Assembly (NCBI GenBank): GCA_000176735.1
Contig: ADBE01000101.1
Location: 1 to 35,291, forward strand
Length of the DNA stretch: 35,291 nucleotides
Direction: 5' to 3'
DNA from: Neisseria polysaccharea ATCC 43768
GTDB taxonomy: Bacteria > Pseudomonadota > Gammaproteobacteria > Burkholderiales > Neisseriaceae
Shown here one piece after another: positions 7,050 through 18,328 of the stretch. The notes under the pieces are model-generated. The model was given only the letters and a program-made list of their open reading frames with translations, ran no database searches and was not told the origin of the DNA. Position numbers and translations under genes: made by a program. Position 1 is the stretch's first letter. Every line of letters begins with the position of its first letter.

Positions 7050-8003
7050 ATGAATCACAAAAAGATAGTCGTTCTGGATGCGGATACTTTGCCCGGCCGG
7101 GTTTTTCATTTTGATTTTCCGCACGAGCTTGCGGTTTACGGTACGACAGATGCTGCGGAAACGGCAGGGCGGGTGCGCGACGCGCATATTATCATCACCA
7201 ATAAGGTGATGATTTCCGCCGACATTATTGCGGCTAATCCTCAGCTTGAGCTGATTGCCGTCAGTGCGACCGGCGTGAACAATGTCGATATCGAGGCGGC
7301 GAAGGCGGCCGGCGTTGCGGTATGCAATGTCCGCGCCTACGGAAACGAATCGGTTGCGGAACATGCCTTTATGCTGATGATTGCCCTGATGCGGAATTTG
7401 CCTGCCTATCAGCGTGATGTTGCGGCAGGATTATGGGAAAAATCGCCGTTTTTCTGCCATTACGGCGCGCCGATTCGGGATTTGAACGGTAAAACGCTGG
7501 CGGTTTTCGGACGCGGCAATATCGGACGGACGCTTGCCGGATACGCGCAGGCATTCGGTATGAGGGTGGTGTTTGCCGAACACAAACACGCGCCCGCTGT
7601 GCGCGAAGGCTATGTTGCCTTTGAAAATGCGGTACGGGCTGCCGATGTGTTGTCGCTGCACTGTCCGCTGAACGCACAAACTGAAAATATGATAGGCGAA
7701 AATGAGTTGCGGCAGATGAAGCCCGGTGCGGTTTTGATTAATTGCGGGCGCGGCGGGCTGGTGGATGAAAACGCGCTGCTTGCCGCACTCAAATACGGGC
7801 AGATCGGCGGGGCGGGCGTGGATGTTTTGACGAATGAGCCGCCTAAAAACGGCAATCTCCTGTTGAAGGCCCGCCTTCCCAATCTGATTGTTACGCCGCA
7901 TACCGCGTGGGCAAGCCGTGAAGCGTTGGACAGGCTGTTCGATATATTGTTGGCGAACATTCACGCCTTTGTGAAAGGCGAGGCGCAAAACCAGGTGGTT
8001 TGA
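7050..8003 (+). CDS. hprA: D-2-hydroxyacid (glycerate/hydroxypyruvate) dehydrogenase
   Basis: This NAD-dependent D-2-hydroxyacid dehydrogenase family member probably reduces hydroxypyruvate or oxidises glycerate in the cytosol. The 317-residue product has the dinucleotide motif GRGNIG near residue 157 and the three catalytic residues of the family: Arg in NCGRGGLVDE, Glu in LTNEPP, and His in TPHTAWAS. ATG 7050 (MNHKKIVVLD) is preferred over ATG 7038 because it matches the usual family N-terminus, but neither has a clear ribosome site. Substrate choice within the family is not certain from sequence. It is convergent with metG, and a shared terminator lies between them. Confidence 0.9.
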   Translation: MNHKKIVVLDADTLPGRVFHFDFPHELAVYGTTDAAETAGRVRDAHIIITNKVMISADIIAANPQLELIAVSATGVNNVDIEAAKAAGVAVCNVRAYGNESVAEHAFMLMIALMRNLPAYQRDVAAGLWEKSPFFCHYGAPIRDLNGKTLAVFGRGNIGRTLAGYAQAFGMRVVFAEHKHAPAVREGYVAFENAVRAADVLSLHCPLNAQTENMIGENELRQMKPGAVLINCGRGGLVDENALLAALKYGQIGGAGVDVLTNEPPKNGNLLLKARLPNLIVTPHTAWASREALDRLFDILLANIHAFVKGEAQNQVV

Positions 8004-8024
8004 GCTTGTCGGGATGACGAAAAA

Positions 8025-8059
8025 ATGCCGTCTGAACGCCCAAAGGGTTCAGACGGCAT
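8025..8059. terminator. bidirectional DUS-pair terminator between hprA and metG
   Basis: Inverted DUS (8025-8036 and 8048-8059) with an 11-base loop sits between two convergent genes. It has A residues on one side and T residues on the other, so it can serve both. Confidence 0.85.
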
Positions 8060-8076
8060 TGTTTTGATATTTCTGC

Positions 8077-10131
8077 TTAACCGACTTTGTCGCCCGGTTG
8101 CGCGCCTGTATCCACATCCAAGAGCTTCAGTTTTCCCTCTGCCGTGGCGGCACTCAAAATCATACCTTCGGATACGCCGAATTTTGCCATTTTGCGCGGG
8201 GCGAAGTTGGCGACGGCGATGACCATTCTTCCGTTTAACTCGGCAGGGTTGGGATAAGACGCGGCGATGCCGGAGAAGATGATACGTTTTTCAAAACCGA
8301 AATCGAGGTCGAATTTCAGGAGTTTGGTGCTGCCTTCGACGGCTTCGCAGTTCAATACTTTGGCGACGCGCATATCGATTTTCATAAAGTCGTCGAAACT
8401 TGCCTGTTCGGCGACTTTTTCGTATTTGCTGTCTTCAACAGGCGCGGGGGTTGTCTGAATACTTTGTTTGTTGGCTTCGATTAAATCGTCCACTTGTTTT
8501 TGCTCCACTCGTTGCATTAAATGTTCGTATTTGTTGATGGTGTGTTCGCCCAAGGTTACCCTTGTGTTCGCCCAAGTAATCGCGTCCAGATTGAGGAAAC
8601 GCGCGGCGTTGGCGGCGGTTTGCGGCAACACGGGGGCGAGGTAGGCGGTCAGTATGGTGAAGGCGTTGATGAGCTCGCTGCATACTTCGTGCAGGCGTTC
8701 GTCTTGACCTTCTTGTTTGGCGAGTTCCCACGGTTTGTTGGCATCGACGTATTCGTTCACGGCATCCGCCAAAGCCATAATGTCGCGCAGGGCTTTGGCG
8801 TATTCGCGGTTTTCGTAGCATTCGGCGATGGCTTCGCTTTGTGCGGTCAGTTTTGCCAGCAATGCGCTGTCGGAAACGTCTTTGAGTTTTCCTTCAAAGC
8901 GTTTGGCGATGAAACCTGATGCGCGGGCGGCGATGTTGACGTATTTGCCGACGAGGTCGCTGTTGACGCGCGAGATAAAGTCTTGCAGGTTCAAATCGAT
9001 GTCTTCGATTTTGCTGTTGAGTTTGGCGGCGATGTAGTAGCGCATCCACTCGGGGTTTAGGCCTTGTTCCAGATAGGATTTGGCGGTAATAAACGTGCCG
9101 CGCGATTTGGACATTTTTTGTCCGTCGACGGTTAGGAAGCCGTGTGCGTACACGCCGGTCGGGGCGCGGTGGCCGGAGAAATGCAGCATAGCGGGCCAGA
9201 ACAGGGCGTGGAAATAGAGGATGTCTTTGCCGATGAAGTGGTACATCTCGGTTTGGCTGCCGGCTTTGAAGTATTCGTCGAAATCGATGCCGATGCGGCC
9301 GCACAGGTTTTTAAACGATGCCATGTAGCCGACGGGCGCGTCCAGCCAGACGTAGAAGTATTTGCCCGGCGAGTCGGGGATTTCAAAACCGAAATAAGGC
9401 GCGTCGCGGGAAATGTCCCAGTCGGACAGGGTGGTTTCTTCACCTTCACCCAGCCATTCTTTCATTTTGTTGAGGGCTTCGGCTTGCAGATGGGGCTTGC
9501 CGTCGTGCGGATTGTTGCCGGAAGTCCACGCTTTGAGGAAGTCGGCGCATTCGCCCAGTTTGAAGAAGAAGTGTTCGGATTCGCGCAATTCGGGTTTGGC
9601 GCCGGAAACGGCGGAATACGGGTTGATCAGTTCGGTCGGGGAGTAGGTCGTGCCGCAGACTTCGCAGTTGTCGCCGTATTGGTCTTGGGCGTGGCATTTG
9701 GGGCATTCGCCTTTGACGAAGCGGTCGGGCAGGAACATTTGTTTTTCAGGGTCGAAAAGCTGCTCGATGACGCGGCTCTCAATCTTGCCGCCGGCTTTCA
9801 GCGCACGGTAAATGTCTTGGGAAAACTGTTTGTTTTCAGGGGAGTGGGTGCTGTAATAATTGTCGTAGCCGATGAAAAAGCCGGTAAAGTCGGCGAGGTG
9901 TTCTTCGCGCACTTTGGCAATCATGTCTTCGGGCGCGATGCCTTGTTTTTGCGCGGCAAGCATCACGGGCGTGCCGTGGGTGTCGTCGGCGCAGCAGTAG
10001 TGGCACTCGTGGCCGCGCAGTTTTTGAAAGCGTACCCAAACGTCGGTTTGGATGTGTTCGACCATGTGACCGAGGTGGATGCTGCCGTTGGCATAGGGCA
10101 GGGCGGAGGTAACTAAGATTTTGCGTGTCAT
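8077..10131 (-). CDS. metG: methionyl-tRNA synthetase
   Basis: MetG charges tRNA-Met and initiator tRNA with methionine. The 684-residue product shows the class I HIGH-type motif HLGH (residues 19-22), a zinc-binding knuckle with CPKC and CEVC, the KMSKS loop (about residue 337), and a C-terminal EMAP/Trbp-like tRNA-binding domain starting near [13 protein letters not shown] 10131 ([16 protein letters not shown]) is the conserved start. The frame stays open upstream only because it reads through the DUS terminator. The ribosome site is weak (AAAGCA). Confidence 0.97.
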   Translation of the reverse strand: MTRKILVTSALPYANGSIHLGHMVEHIQTDVWVRFQKLRGHECHYCCADDTHGTPVMLAAQKQGIAPEDMIAKVREEHLADFTGFFIGYDNYYSTHSPENKQFSQDIYRALKAGGKIESRVIEQLFDPEKQMFLPDRFVKGECPKCHAQDQYGDNCEVCGTTYSPTELINPYSAVSGAKPELRESEHFFFKLGECADFLKAWTSGNNPHDGKPHLQAEALNKMKEWLGEGEETTLSDWDISRDAPYFGFEIPDSPGKYFYVWLDAPVGYMASFKNLCGRIGIDFDEYFKAGSQTEMYHFIGKDILYFHALFWPAMLHFSGHRAPTGVYAHGFLTVDGQKMSKSRGTFITAKSYLEQGLNPEWMRYYIAAKLNSKIEDIDLNLQDFISRVNSDLVGKYVNIAARASGFIAKRFEGKLKDVSDSALLAKLTAQSEAIAECYENREYAKALRDIMALADAVNEYVDANKPWELAKQEGQDERLHEVCSELINAFTILTAYLAPVLPQTAANAARFLNLDAITWANTRVTLGEHTINKYEHLMQRVEQKQVDDLIEANKQSIQTTPAPVEDSKYEKVAEQASFDDFMKIDMRVAKVLNCEAVEGSTKLLKFDLDFGFEKRIIFSGIAASYPNPAELNGRMVIAVANFAPRKMAKFGVSEGMILSAATAEGKLKLLDVDTGAQPGDKVG

Positions 10132-10162
10132 ATTGTGCTTTGCAAACAAAGGGTAAAGGCGG

Positions 10163-10168
10163 ATTATA
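10163..10168 (-). promoter_or_regulatory. possible -10 box of metG
   Basis: A perfect TATAAT on the minus strand lies about 32 bases before the metG start. The -35 region at the right spacing falls in the neighbouring DUS and is a poor match (GCATTT). Confidence 0.4.
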
Positions 10169-10187
10169 CCGCAAATCAAACGGGGAA

Positions 10188-10227
10188 ATGCCGTCTGAAG
10201 CCTGAAAAATCGGGCTTCAGACGGCAT
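10188..10227 (-). terminator. DUS-pair terminator after glmS
   Basis: Inverted DUS (10188-10199 and 10216-10227), extended by CCTGAAAAATCGGG in the loop, lies about 20 bases past the glmS stop. Confidence 0.8.
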
Positions 10228-10246
10228 TTTTGCCAACCGGCGGGAT

Positions 10247-12085
10247 TTATTCGACGGTTACGGATTTTGCCAGATTTCGCGGCTTGTCCACATCCGTGCC
10301 TCGGGCGAGGGCGGTGTGGTAGGCGAGAAGCTGCACGGGGACGGTATGCACGACGGGGGACAATTCGCCGACATGGCGCGGTGCGCGGATAACGTGCACG
10401 CCTTCGGTGGCATTGAAATTGCTGTCGAGGTCGGCAAAGACGAAAAGTTCGCCGCCGCGCGCGCCGACTTCCTGCATATTGGCTTTGACTTTGTCCAGCA
10501 GGCTGTCGTTGGGCGCGATGACGACGACGGGCATGTTTTCGTCCACCAATGCAAGCGGACCGTGCTTCAGTTCGCCGGCAGGATAGGCTTCGGCGTGGAT
10601 GTAGGTGATTTCCTTCAGCTTCAACGCACCTTCGAGGGCAATCGGGTAATGGATGCCGCGCCCTAAAAATAGCGCGCTGGTTTTCTTGGCAAACTGTTGC
10701 GCCCAGGCGGCAATTTGAGGTTCGAGGTTCAGAGCGTGCTGCACGCTGCCGGGAAGCTGGCGGAGTTCTTCGGTATAACGTGCTTCATCTTCGCCGGATA
10801 CCAAGCCGCGCACTTTCGCCAGCGTTACCGCCAAACCGAACAGCGCAACCAGTTGCGTGGTAAATGCTTTGGTCGAGGCGACGCCGATTTCTGCACCGGC
10901 ACGGGTATAAAGCACGAGGCTGCTTTCGCGCGGCAGGGCGGATTCCATCACGTTGCAGATGGAGAGGCTGTGGCGGTGTCCCAAGGATTTGGCGTATTTC
11001 AAAGCCTCCATCGTGTCCAGCGTTTCGCCGGATTGGGAAATGGTAATGACCAGTTGGTTCGGATCGGCAATCACGCTGCGGTATCGGTATTCGCTGGCGA
11101 TTTCGACGTCGGTCGGAATTTTGGCGATGGATTCCAACCAATATTTGGCGGTCAGCGCGGCGTAATAGGAAGTGCCGCAGGCAAGGATTTTGACGCTGCG
11201 GATGCTTTCAAACACGCTTTTGGCGTTTTTGCCGAAGTTTTCAGGGATGAAGCCGCCGTCGAGGAAAACTTCCGCCGTGTCCGCAATCGCGCGCGGCTGC
11301 TCGTGGATTTCCTTTTGCATAAAGTGGCTGTACGGCCCCAGCTCCAAAGAGGCGAGCGAGAGTTCGGATACCTTGACTTTGCGTTCGGCAGGCAGGCCGC
11401 TTTTATCGGTCAGCCTTTTGATGCCGTCTGAAGCTAGCAGCGCGATGTCGCCGTCTTCGAGGTACGCCACGCGGCGCGTAAAGGCGATGACGGCGGATAC
11501 GTCCGAAGCGATAAAGGTTTCATCGTCGCCTAAAGCGACCAAAAGCGGGCAGCCCATACGCGCCACAACCAATTCATCAGGTTTGTCTTGGGCAATAACC
11601 GCGATGGCGTATGCGCCGTGGAAACGTTTGACCGCTTCCTGTACCGCTTCAAACAGCCTGCCGCCGTTTTGCGCGTATTCGTGATTGATGCCGTGTGCGA
11701 TGACCTCGGTATCTGTTTGAGATTCAAAACGGTATCCCAAACCTTCCAAGCGTTTGCGTTCGCTTTCAAAGTTTTCGATGATGCCGTTGTGGACGACCGC
11801 AATCATACCGCCGCTGATGTGCGGGTGGGCGTTCGGCTCGGTAACGCCGCCGTGTGTCGCCCAGCGCGTATGCCCGATGCCGATGCTGCCGCTGATGCCT
11901 TTTTCGCGTGCCGCGTCCTCCATAAGCTGCACGCGTCCGACGCGGCGCACGCGTTTGATTTTGCCGTCGGTGTTGACGGCAATACCTGATGAATCATAAC
12001 CCCGGTATTCGAGGCGTTTGAGGCCGTCGGTCAGAAAATCGACGACGTTGTGATGGGCGCGGATGGCGCCGACGATACCGCACAT
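10247..12085 (-). CDS. glmS: glutamine-fructose-6-phosphate aminotransferase (isomerizing)
   Basis: GlmS makes glucosamine 6-phosphate from fructose 6-phosphate and glutamine, the first step toward UDP-GlcNAc for peptidoglycan and lipid A. The 612-residue product starts MCGIVGA, exposing the nucleophilic Cys of the glutaminase domain, followed by HTRWATHG and NGIIENF. Two SIS domains follow ([36 protein letters not shown]). It ends with the conserved [14 protein letters not shown] lies 7 bases before the ATG. glmU, the next enzyme but one in the pathway, is also in this window but is not linked. A DUS is embedded at 11421. Confidence 0.98.
   Translation of the reverse strand: MCGIVGAIRAHHNVVDFLTDGLKRLEYRGYDSSGIAVNTDGKIKRVRRVGRVQLMEDAAREKGISGSIGIGHTRWATHGGVTEPNAHPHISGGMIAVVHNGIIENFESERKRLEGLGYRFESQTDTEVIAHGINHEYAQNGGRLFEAVQEAVKRFHGAYAIAVIAQDKPDELVVARMGCPLLVALGDDETFIASDVSAVIAFTRRVAYLEDGDIALLASDGIKRLTDKSGLPAERKVKVSELSLASLELGPYSHFMQKEIHEQPRAIADTAEVFLDGGFIPENFGKNAKSVFESIRSVKILACGTSYYAALTAKYWLESIAKIPTDVEIASEYRYRSVIADPNQLVITISQSGETLDTMEALKYAKSLGHRHSLSICNVMESALPRESSLVLYTRAGAEIGVASTKAFTTQLVALFGLAVTLAKVRGLVSGEDEARYTEELRQLPGSVQHALNLEPQIAAWAQQFAKKTSALFLGRGIHYPIALEGALKLKEITYIHAEAYPAGELKHGPLALVDENMPVVVIAPNDSLLDKVKANMQEVGARGGELFVFADLDSNFNATEGVHVIRAPRHVGELSPVVHTVPVQLLAYHTALARGTDVDKPRNLAKSVTVE
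11421..11432 (+). repeat. DUS inside glmS
   Basis: Exact 12-mer; on the coding strand it encodes part of SDGIK. Confidence 0.9.
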
Positions 12086-12155
12086 AACTGTTCCTTAGTA
12101 TCCGGTTGAAAAAAAACAGATGCGGACGGCTCCCGTGCCGCACCTTCCGCTTCGG

Positions 12156-12161
12156 ATTATA
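12156..12161 (-). promoter_or_regulatory. possible -10 box of glmS
   Basis: A perfect TATAAT on the minus strand lies about 70 bases upstream of the glmS ATG. No good -35 is visible at 16-18 bases. Confidence 0.4.
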
Positions 12162-12188
12162 AACCGCCTAGTGTCGGAAAACAGCAAA

Positions 12189-12265
12189 ATGCCGTCTGAA
12201 GGCTTGGGCTTGCTCAAAAAAGGAGGGATTTCCCCGCCTGACCGGGATGGGCGTTCAGACGGCAT
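12189..12265. repeat. inverted DUS pair with a long loop
   Basis: DUS copies at 12189-12200 (+) and 12254-12265 (-) flank about 53 bases. They lie upstream of both flanking genes (glmS leftward, lipoprotein rightward), so this pair is not at any visible gene 3' end. Confidence 0.8.
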
Positions 12266-12282
12266 TGCCTGCCGCCGGTTTA

Positions 12283-12437
12283 TATAGTGGATTAACAAAA
12301 ACCAGTACGGCGTTGCCTCGCCTTAGCTCAAAGAGAACGATTCTCTAAGGTGCTGAAGCACCGAGTGAATCGGTTCCGTACTATCTGTACTGTCTGCGGC
12401 TTCGTCGCCTTGTTCTGATTTTTGTTAATCCACTATA
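12283..12437. mobile_element. Correia element (CREE), full-length 155-bp form
   Basis: The terminal inverted repeats TATAGTGGATTAACAAAAA and its complement are intact. The central segment that short copies lack is present (about 12321-12375), containing AACGATTCTCTAAGG and GAGTGAATCGGTTCC, where family members carry an IHF site. It ends 18 bases before the -35 box of the lipoprotein gene, so it may influence that promoter. Confidence 0.95.
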
Positions 12438-12454
12438 GTTTTTGCAAATCAATA

Positions 12455-12484
12455 TTGACAAGCTGAAAAAAAAAACAATATACT
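12455..12484 (+). promoter_or_regulatory. sigma70 promoter with an A10 tract in the spacer
   Basis: A perfect -35 TTGACA (12455-12460) and a -10 TATACT (12479-12484) are separated by 18 bases, ten of which are an unbroken A run (12466-12475). Loss or gain of one A would change the spacing to 17 or 19. It drives the lipoprotein gene starting at 12516. Confidence 0.65.
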
Positions 12485-12515
12485 CGCTTGGTCTTAATGT
12501 TAAAGGAGTATGGAA

Positions 12516-13037
12516 ATGAAACAAATGCTTTTGGCCGTCGGCGTGGCGGCGGTGTTGGCGGGCTGCGGCAAGGATGCCGGTAGTTACGAGGGTTATTGGC
12601 GCGAAAAATCGGACAAAAAAGAGGGTATGATTGTCGTCAAAAAAGAAAAAGGCAATTACTTCCTTAATAAAATCAACGTGGTTACAGGTAAGGAAGAATC
12701 TATGCTTTTGTCTGAAAAAGACGGCGAGCTTTCGATAAACACGGGGATAGGGGAAATCCCGATCAAACTTTCCGACGACGGGAAAGAGCTGTATGTCGAA
12801 CGCAGGCAGTATGTCAAAACCGATGCGGCGATGAAGGACAAAATCATCGCCCACCAGAAAAAGTGCGGACAAACAGTACAGGCATACCTCGACGCGCAAA
12901 AGGCGTTGCCGTCAAACCAAACGTATCAGCAGCGTCAGGAGGCGATCGAGCAATTGAAACGGCGGTTTGAAGCCGAGTTCGATGAATTGGAAAAAGAAAT
13001 CAAATGCAACGGCAGACCCCGGGCATTGTTGCTTTAG
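12516..13037 (+). CDS. hypothetical lipoprotein
   Basis: The 173-residue product has a lipoprotein signal peptide with lipobox LAGC, lipid-modified Cys at about residue 17. The mature part begins with a lysine-rich beta-type domain (GYWREKSDKKEGMIVVKK) and ends in a charged helix likely to form a coiled coil (QRQEAIEQLKRRFEAEFDEL). Two further cysteines (KKCGQ and IKCNG) could form a disulfide in the periplasm. The start is ATG 12516, not 12510, because AAGGAG is only one base from the earlier ATG but seven from this one. It is a single-gene transcript with a strong promoter and terminator. I do not recognise a function. Confidence 0.85.
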   Translation: MKQMLLAVGVAAVLAGCGKDAGSYEGYWREKSDKKEGMIVVKKEKGNYFLNKINVVTGKEESMLLSEKDGELSINTGIGEIPIKLSDDGKELYVERRQYVKTDAAMKDKIIAHQKKCGQTVQAYLDAQKALPSNQTYQQRQEAIEQLKRRFEAEFDELEKEIKCNGRPRALLL

Positions 13038-13098
13038 CGGAGGATAACCGGGAGGATGCCGCCGTCCGAATCGGACGTGCGGTTTCCGTACCGGTACG

Positions 13099-13125
13099 GG
13101 CGGGCAGGAATGTCCGCCTTTTTTT
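13099..13125 (+). terminator. intrinsic terminator after the lipoprotein gene
   Basis: An eight-base stem, GGCGGGCA with TGTCCGCC (one G-U pair), has a GGAA loop and is followed by seven T (13119-13125). It is independent of any DUS. Confidence 0.85.
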
Positions 13126-13291
13126 GTTCGGACGCGTTTGAATATCCGTTTGATTCCGATCGTTTGCAAGGGGGTATTTCCGTTCGGGCGGAAATCCATT
13201 CCGTCAAATAAAAAAAGCATTTTGTCCAGCCGGCTTGTGCCAGAGGTATCGCAAAACTTCGCCTTAATGCGCCCGATTGGCCGTGATGGGC

Positions 13292-13303
13292 TTCAGACGG
13301 CAT
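13292..13303 (-). repeat. single DUS downstream of mltA
   Basis: Full 12-mer just past the mltA stop, without an inverted partner. Confidence 0.9.
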
Positions 13304-13315
13304 TGTTTGGCCGGT

Positions 13316-14641
13316 TTACGGCCGGTATTCAGGCTTCATGCCGTTGGGTAGAAGCTGCCAGACGTAACCCGGTTCTTTCATTTTACCTGCCGTTTCCCCC
13401 GCTTCGTCGCCGTAGCCCCAAAAATAATCCACGCGTACCGCGCCTTTAATCGCGCTGCCGGTATCCTGCGCCATAATCAGGCGGTTGAGGGCTTTGCGGG
13501 TAACCGGATGGGCGGTGGCGACAAATAAGGGCGCGCCCAAGGTAATGTAGTGCCGGTCAACTGCGCCGGCATACTCGCCCATCAGCGGCGTGCCCAGTGC
13601 GCCGACGGGGCCGTCATTGCTGCTTCCGGCAAGCTCGCGGAAAAAGACATAGCTGGGGTTCTGCCCCAAAACTTCGGCGAGGCGTTGCGGGTTTTGCCGC
13701 ATATAAGATTTAATGCCCTGCATGGAGGTTTGCCCGAGTTTGAGGTAACCCTTATCCGCCATGTATTTTCCGATGGAAACATAGGGATGCTCGTTTTTGT
13801 CGGCATAGCCGATGCGGATGTATTTGCCAGACGGAGTTTTCAGACGGCCTGAGCCTTGTATGTGCATGAAAAAAAGTTCGACGGGGTCTTCGGCATAGCC
13901 GAGGATGGGGGCTTTGCCGTCAAGCGCGCCGCCGTTGATTTGGTTGCGCGTGTGGTAAGGGAGGAAGCGGCTTCCTTCAAACCTGCCTTTGATTGCCGTT
14001 GTGCGCGCGGTGATAGGGAATTGGGAGAGGTCGGCAGTATGTGTGCCGCCGGTATTGTCGATTGTGCCGCTGTTTTTTCCCGTCTGCCTGATGCGGACAA
14101 GGGCTTTTCCGCCCCGCAAACCGGCAGGCAGGGGGACGGAGATAAAATCGTCGGGAATGCCGTAAATCGGGAAGCGGGCCTGTTCCGTCCGCCTGTCGTC
14201 CCCTTGCAGTACCGGTTCGTAATAGCCGGTAACCGTGCCGGCAAGGCTTCCGTTGCCTGCAACCTGCCAAGGGGTGAAATAGCGTTCAAAAAAGTATTTT
14301 GCCGGCAAATGTTGCACAGGGGTTTGAAAGGCTTGGGCGCACACATCCTGCCAGCCTTGGCGGTTTTTCAAATTTGAGCAGCCAAGCCGGAAAGACTGCA
14401 GGCTCTGGGTAAAGTTTTGCGCGCTCCAGTGCGGTAGGCTGTCGTGAGGAACCGCCGTGTAAACCGCCCCTCCGCCTGAAACCGTAGTGCCGACAGGAAA
14501 AGGGGTACCCGCAGGGCGGTCGGGGCCTTGAATAACGGATGTATCAGGAATCGGGAGGGGTTGGATGCTTTTGCTTTGACAGGCGGCAAGAATGGCGGCA
14601 ACCATGCTGAATAGTGCCGTTTGAAACAGGTGTTTTTTCAT
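13316..14641 (-). CDS. mltA: membrane-bound lytic murein transglycosylase A
   Basis: MltA cleaves the MurNAc-GlcNAc bond of peptidoglycan, forming 1,6-anhydro ends, and is anchored in the outer membrane. The 441-residue product, the usual length of the neisserial protein (GNA33), has a lipobox LAAC with Cys21. The MltA domain includes GTVTGYYEP and AEDPVELFFMHIQGSGRL. The C-terminal 3D domain carries AQDTGSAIKGAVRVDYFWG with the catalytic aspartates. The frame extends to a TTG three codons earlier, but ATG 14641 (MKKHLFQ) fits the signal peptide. No strong ribosome site is visible. An AG-type DUS is embedded at 13839. Confidence 0.97.
   Translation of the reverse strand: MKKHLFQTALFSMVAAILAACQSKSIQPLPIPDTSVIQGPDRPAGTPFPVGTTVSGGGAVYTAVPHDSLPHWSAQNFTQSLQSFRLGCSNLKNRQGWQDVCAQAFQTPVQHLPAKYFFERYFTPWQVAGNGSLAGTVTGYYEPVLQGDDRRTEQARFPIYGIPDDFISVPLPAGLRGGKALVRIRQTGKNSGTIDNTGGTHTADLSQFPITARTTAIKGRFEGSRFLPYHTRNQINGGALDGKAPILGYAEDPVELFFMHIQGSGRLKTPSGKYIRIGYADKNEHPYVSIGKYMADKGYLKLGQTSMQGIKSYMRQNPQRLAEVLGQNPSYVFFRELAGSSNDGPVGALGTPLMGEYAGAVDRHYITLGAPLFVATAHPVTRKALNRLIMAQDTGSAIKGAVRVDYFWGYGDEAGETAGKMKEPGYVWQLLPNGMKPEYRP
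13839..13850 (-). repeat. AG-type DUS variant inside mltA
   Basis: Reads AGGCCGTCTGAA on the minus strand: the conserved 10-mer core with AG instead of AT at the 5' end. Confidence 0.8.
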
Positions 14642-14848
14642 AATGAGCAATGACGTTGAAATACTTGAGTCGGATTTTCAAGCAACTGATTTTTTAAAGG
14701 TTTGAAAAAGGAGATTTTAACACAGCCCTGAAGTTTTCCGGCGGTGGGGTAGTTTGAAAAAAATATGGCAAAATAGTTTGTATTCTTATTTACAAGTCAT
14801 ATAAATGTCCTGATAATATACCGTCCATTTACTTATAAACTGATACTT

Positions 14849-16851
<2,003 letters not shown>

Positions 16852-16861
16852 GCCTTAAGCG

Positions 16862-16894
16862 TTCAGACGGCATTTGGCGACAGATGCCGTCTGA
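16862..16894 (+). terminator. DUS-pair hairpin between efeO and efeB
   Basis: TTCAGACGGCAT (16862-16873) and its inverse (16883-16894) form a strong hairpin in the 142-base gap, followed by a short T-rich stretch. It should end or attenuate the efeUO transcript. Confidence 0.75.
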
Positions 16895-16993
16895 AATTTT
16901 ATCTGCAAAACCGGAAAGGTATTGAAAAAGGCGGAGGTTTCCGTTCCCCGCGTTCCGCTGTATCGGATACAGAGTTTAAACAAAGGATAAAAC

Positions 16994-18259
16994 ATGAGTA
17001 CGAACAACCCGACACAACCGACCAGGCGCACACTCTTTAAAACTGCGATCGCAGCCGGAGCAGTCGGCGCAATCGGAGGTTATCTCGGCGGCAAAAAACA
17101 GGGCGAAACCGCCGAACGCACCGCCGAAAGCCAACACTCGCCCCAAGCCTATCCCTGCTACGGAGAACATCAGGCAGGCATCGTTACGCCGCAGCAGGCA
17201 TTTTCCATTATGTGCGCCTTCGACGTTACCGCGCAAAGTGCCAAGCAGCTGGAAAACCTGTTCCGCACACTGACCGCCCGCATCGAGTTTCTCACCCAAG
17301 GCGGCGAATACCAAGACGGCGACGACAAACTTCCACCCGCCGGCAGCGGCATTTTGGGCAAAGCCTTCAACCCCGACGGATTGACCGTTACCGTGGGGGT
17401 GGGCAGCAGCCTGTTTGACGGCCGATTCGGACTCAAAGACAAAAAACCGGTTCATTTGCAGGAAATGCGCGACTTCTCCAACGATAAGCTGCAAAAAAAC
17501 TGGTGCGACGGCGATTTGAGCCTGCAAATCTGCGCCTTTACCCCCGAAACCTGCCAAGCCGCCCTGCGCGACATCATCAAACACACCGCCCAAACCGCCG
17601 TTATCCGCTGGAGTATCGACGGATGGCAGCCCAAATCCGAACCCGGCGCGATGGCGGCGCGCAACCTGTTGGGCTTCCGCGACGGCACGGGCAACCCCAA
17701 GGTTTCCGATCCCAAAACCGCCGACGAGGTTTTGTGGACGGGTGTGGCCGCCAACAGCCTCGACGAACCGGAGTGGGCGAAAAACGGCAGCTATCAGGCA
17801 GTCCGCCTTATCCGCCACTTTGTCGAGTTTTGGGACAGGACGCCGCTTCAAGAGCAAACCGACATTTTCGGGCGGCGCAAATACAGCGGCGCGCCGATGG
17901 ACGGCAAAAAAGAAGCCGACCAACCAGATTTTGCCAAAGACCCCGAGGGGAATACCACGCCCAAAGACAGCCATATACGCCTGGCGAATCCGCGCGATCC
18001 CGAATTCCTCAAAAAACACCGCCTCTTCCGCCGCGCCTACAGCTATTCGCGCGGACTCGCCTCAAGCGGACAGCTTGATGTCGGGCTGGTGTTCGTCTGC
18101 TATCAGGCAAACCTTGCCGACGGATTCATCTTCGTGCAAAACCTCCTCAACGGCGAACCGCTGGAAGAATACATCAGCCCCTTCGGCGGCGGCTATTTCT
18201 TCGTGCTGCCCGGCGTGGAAAAAGGCGGCTTCTTGGGACAAGGGCTGCTGGACGTATAA
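16994..18259 (+). CDS. efeB: EfeB: Tat-exported DyP-type heme peroxidase
   Basis: This periplasmic dye-decolorising peroxidase is the partner of EfeUO, probably oxidising ferrous iron or acting on heme. The 421-residue product begins with a twin-arginine signal (TRRTLFKTA) followed by an Ala/Gly-rich hydrophobic stretch. The DyP domain shows the distal GFRDGTGN motif with its catalytic Asp, WDRTPLQEQ, and SHIRLANP with the proximal heme-ligand His. AAAGGA lies 7 bases before the ATG. It is separated from efeO by 142 bases and a DUS hairpin, so it may also have its own promoter. The folded protein with heme would be exported by the Tat system. Confidence 0.95.
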   Translation: MSTNNPTQPTRRTLFKTAIAAGAVGAIGGYLGGKKQGETAERTAESQHSPQAYPCYGEHQAGIVTPQQAFSIMCAFDVTAQSAKQLENLFRTLTARIEFLTQGGEYQDGDDKLPPAGSGILGKAFNPDGLTVTVGVGSSLFDGRFGLKDKKPVHLQEMRDFSNDKLQKNWCDGDLSLQICAFTPETCQAALRDIIKHTAQTAVIRWSIDGWQPKSEPGAMAARNLLGFRDGTGNPKVSDPKTADEVLWTGVAANSLDEPEWAKNGSYQAVRLIRHFVEFWDRTPLQEQTDIFGRRKYSGAPMDGKKEADQPDFAKDPEGNTTPKDSHIRLANPRDPEFLKKHRLFRRAYSYSRGLASSGQLDVGLVFVCYQANLADGFIFVQNLLNGEPLEEYISPFGGGYFFVLPGVEKGGFLGQGLLDV

Positions 18260-18276
18260 ACCTGTCTGACGGACAA

Positions 18277-18312
18277 ATGCCGTCTGAATCCGATAAGGGG
18301 TTCAGACGGCAT
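18277..18312. terminator. bidirectional DUS-pair terminator between efeB and yjdM
   Basis: Inverted DUS (18277-18288 and 18301-18312) lies between two convergent genes, with a T run on the plus side. Confidence 0.85.
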
Positions 18313-18328
18313 TTTACTGTTTGGGCGG

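Noticed and set aside
10132-10236. Longer N-terminus for metG beginning MAKMPSEA
   Set aside because: The extension is translated terminator/DUS sequence; the conserved start is at 10131. The same reasoning applies to glmU beyond 20103.
12095-12298. 67-codon minus-strand ORF
   Set aside because: Its translation consists of the DUS pair and part of the CREE; no protein-like features.
14780-14848. Fur box upstream of efeU
   Set aside because: Only a half-site (TGATAAT) is present; too weak to call.
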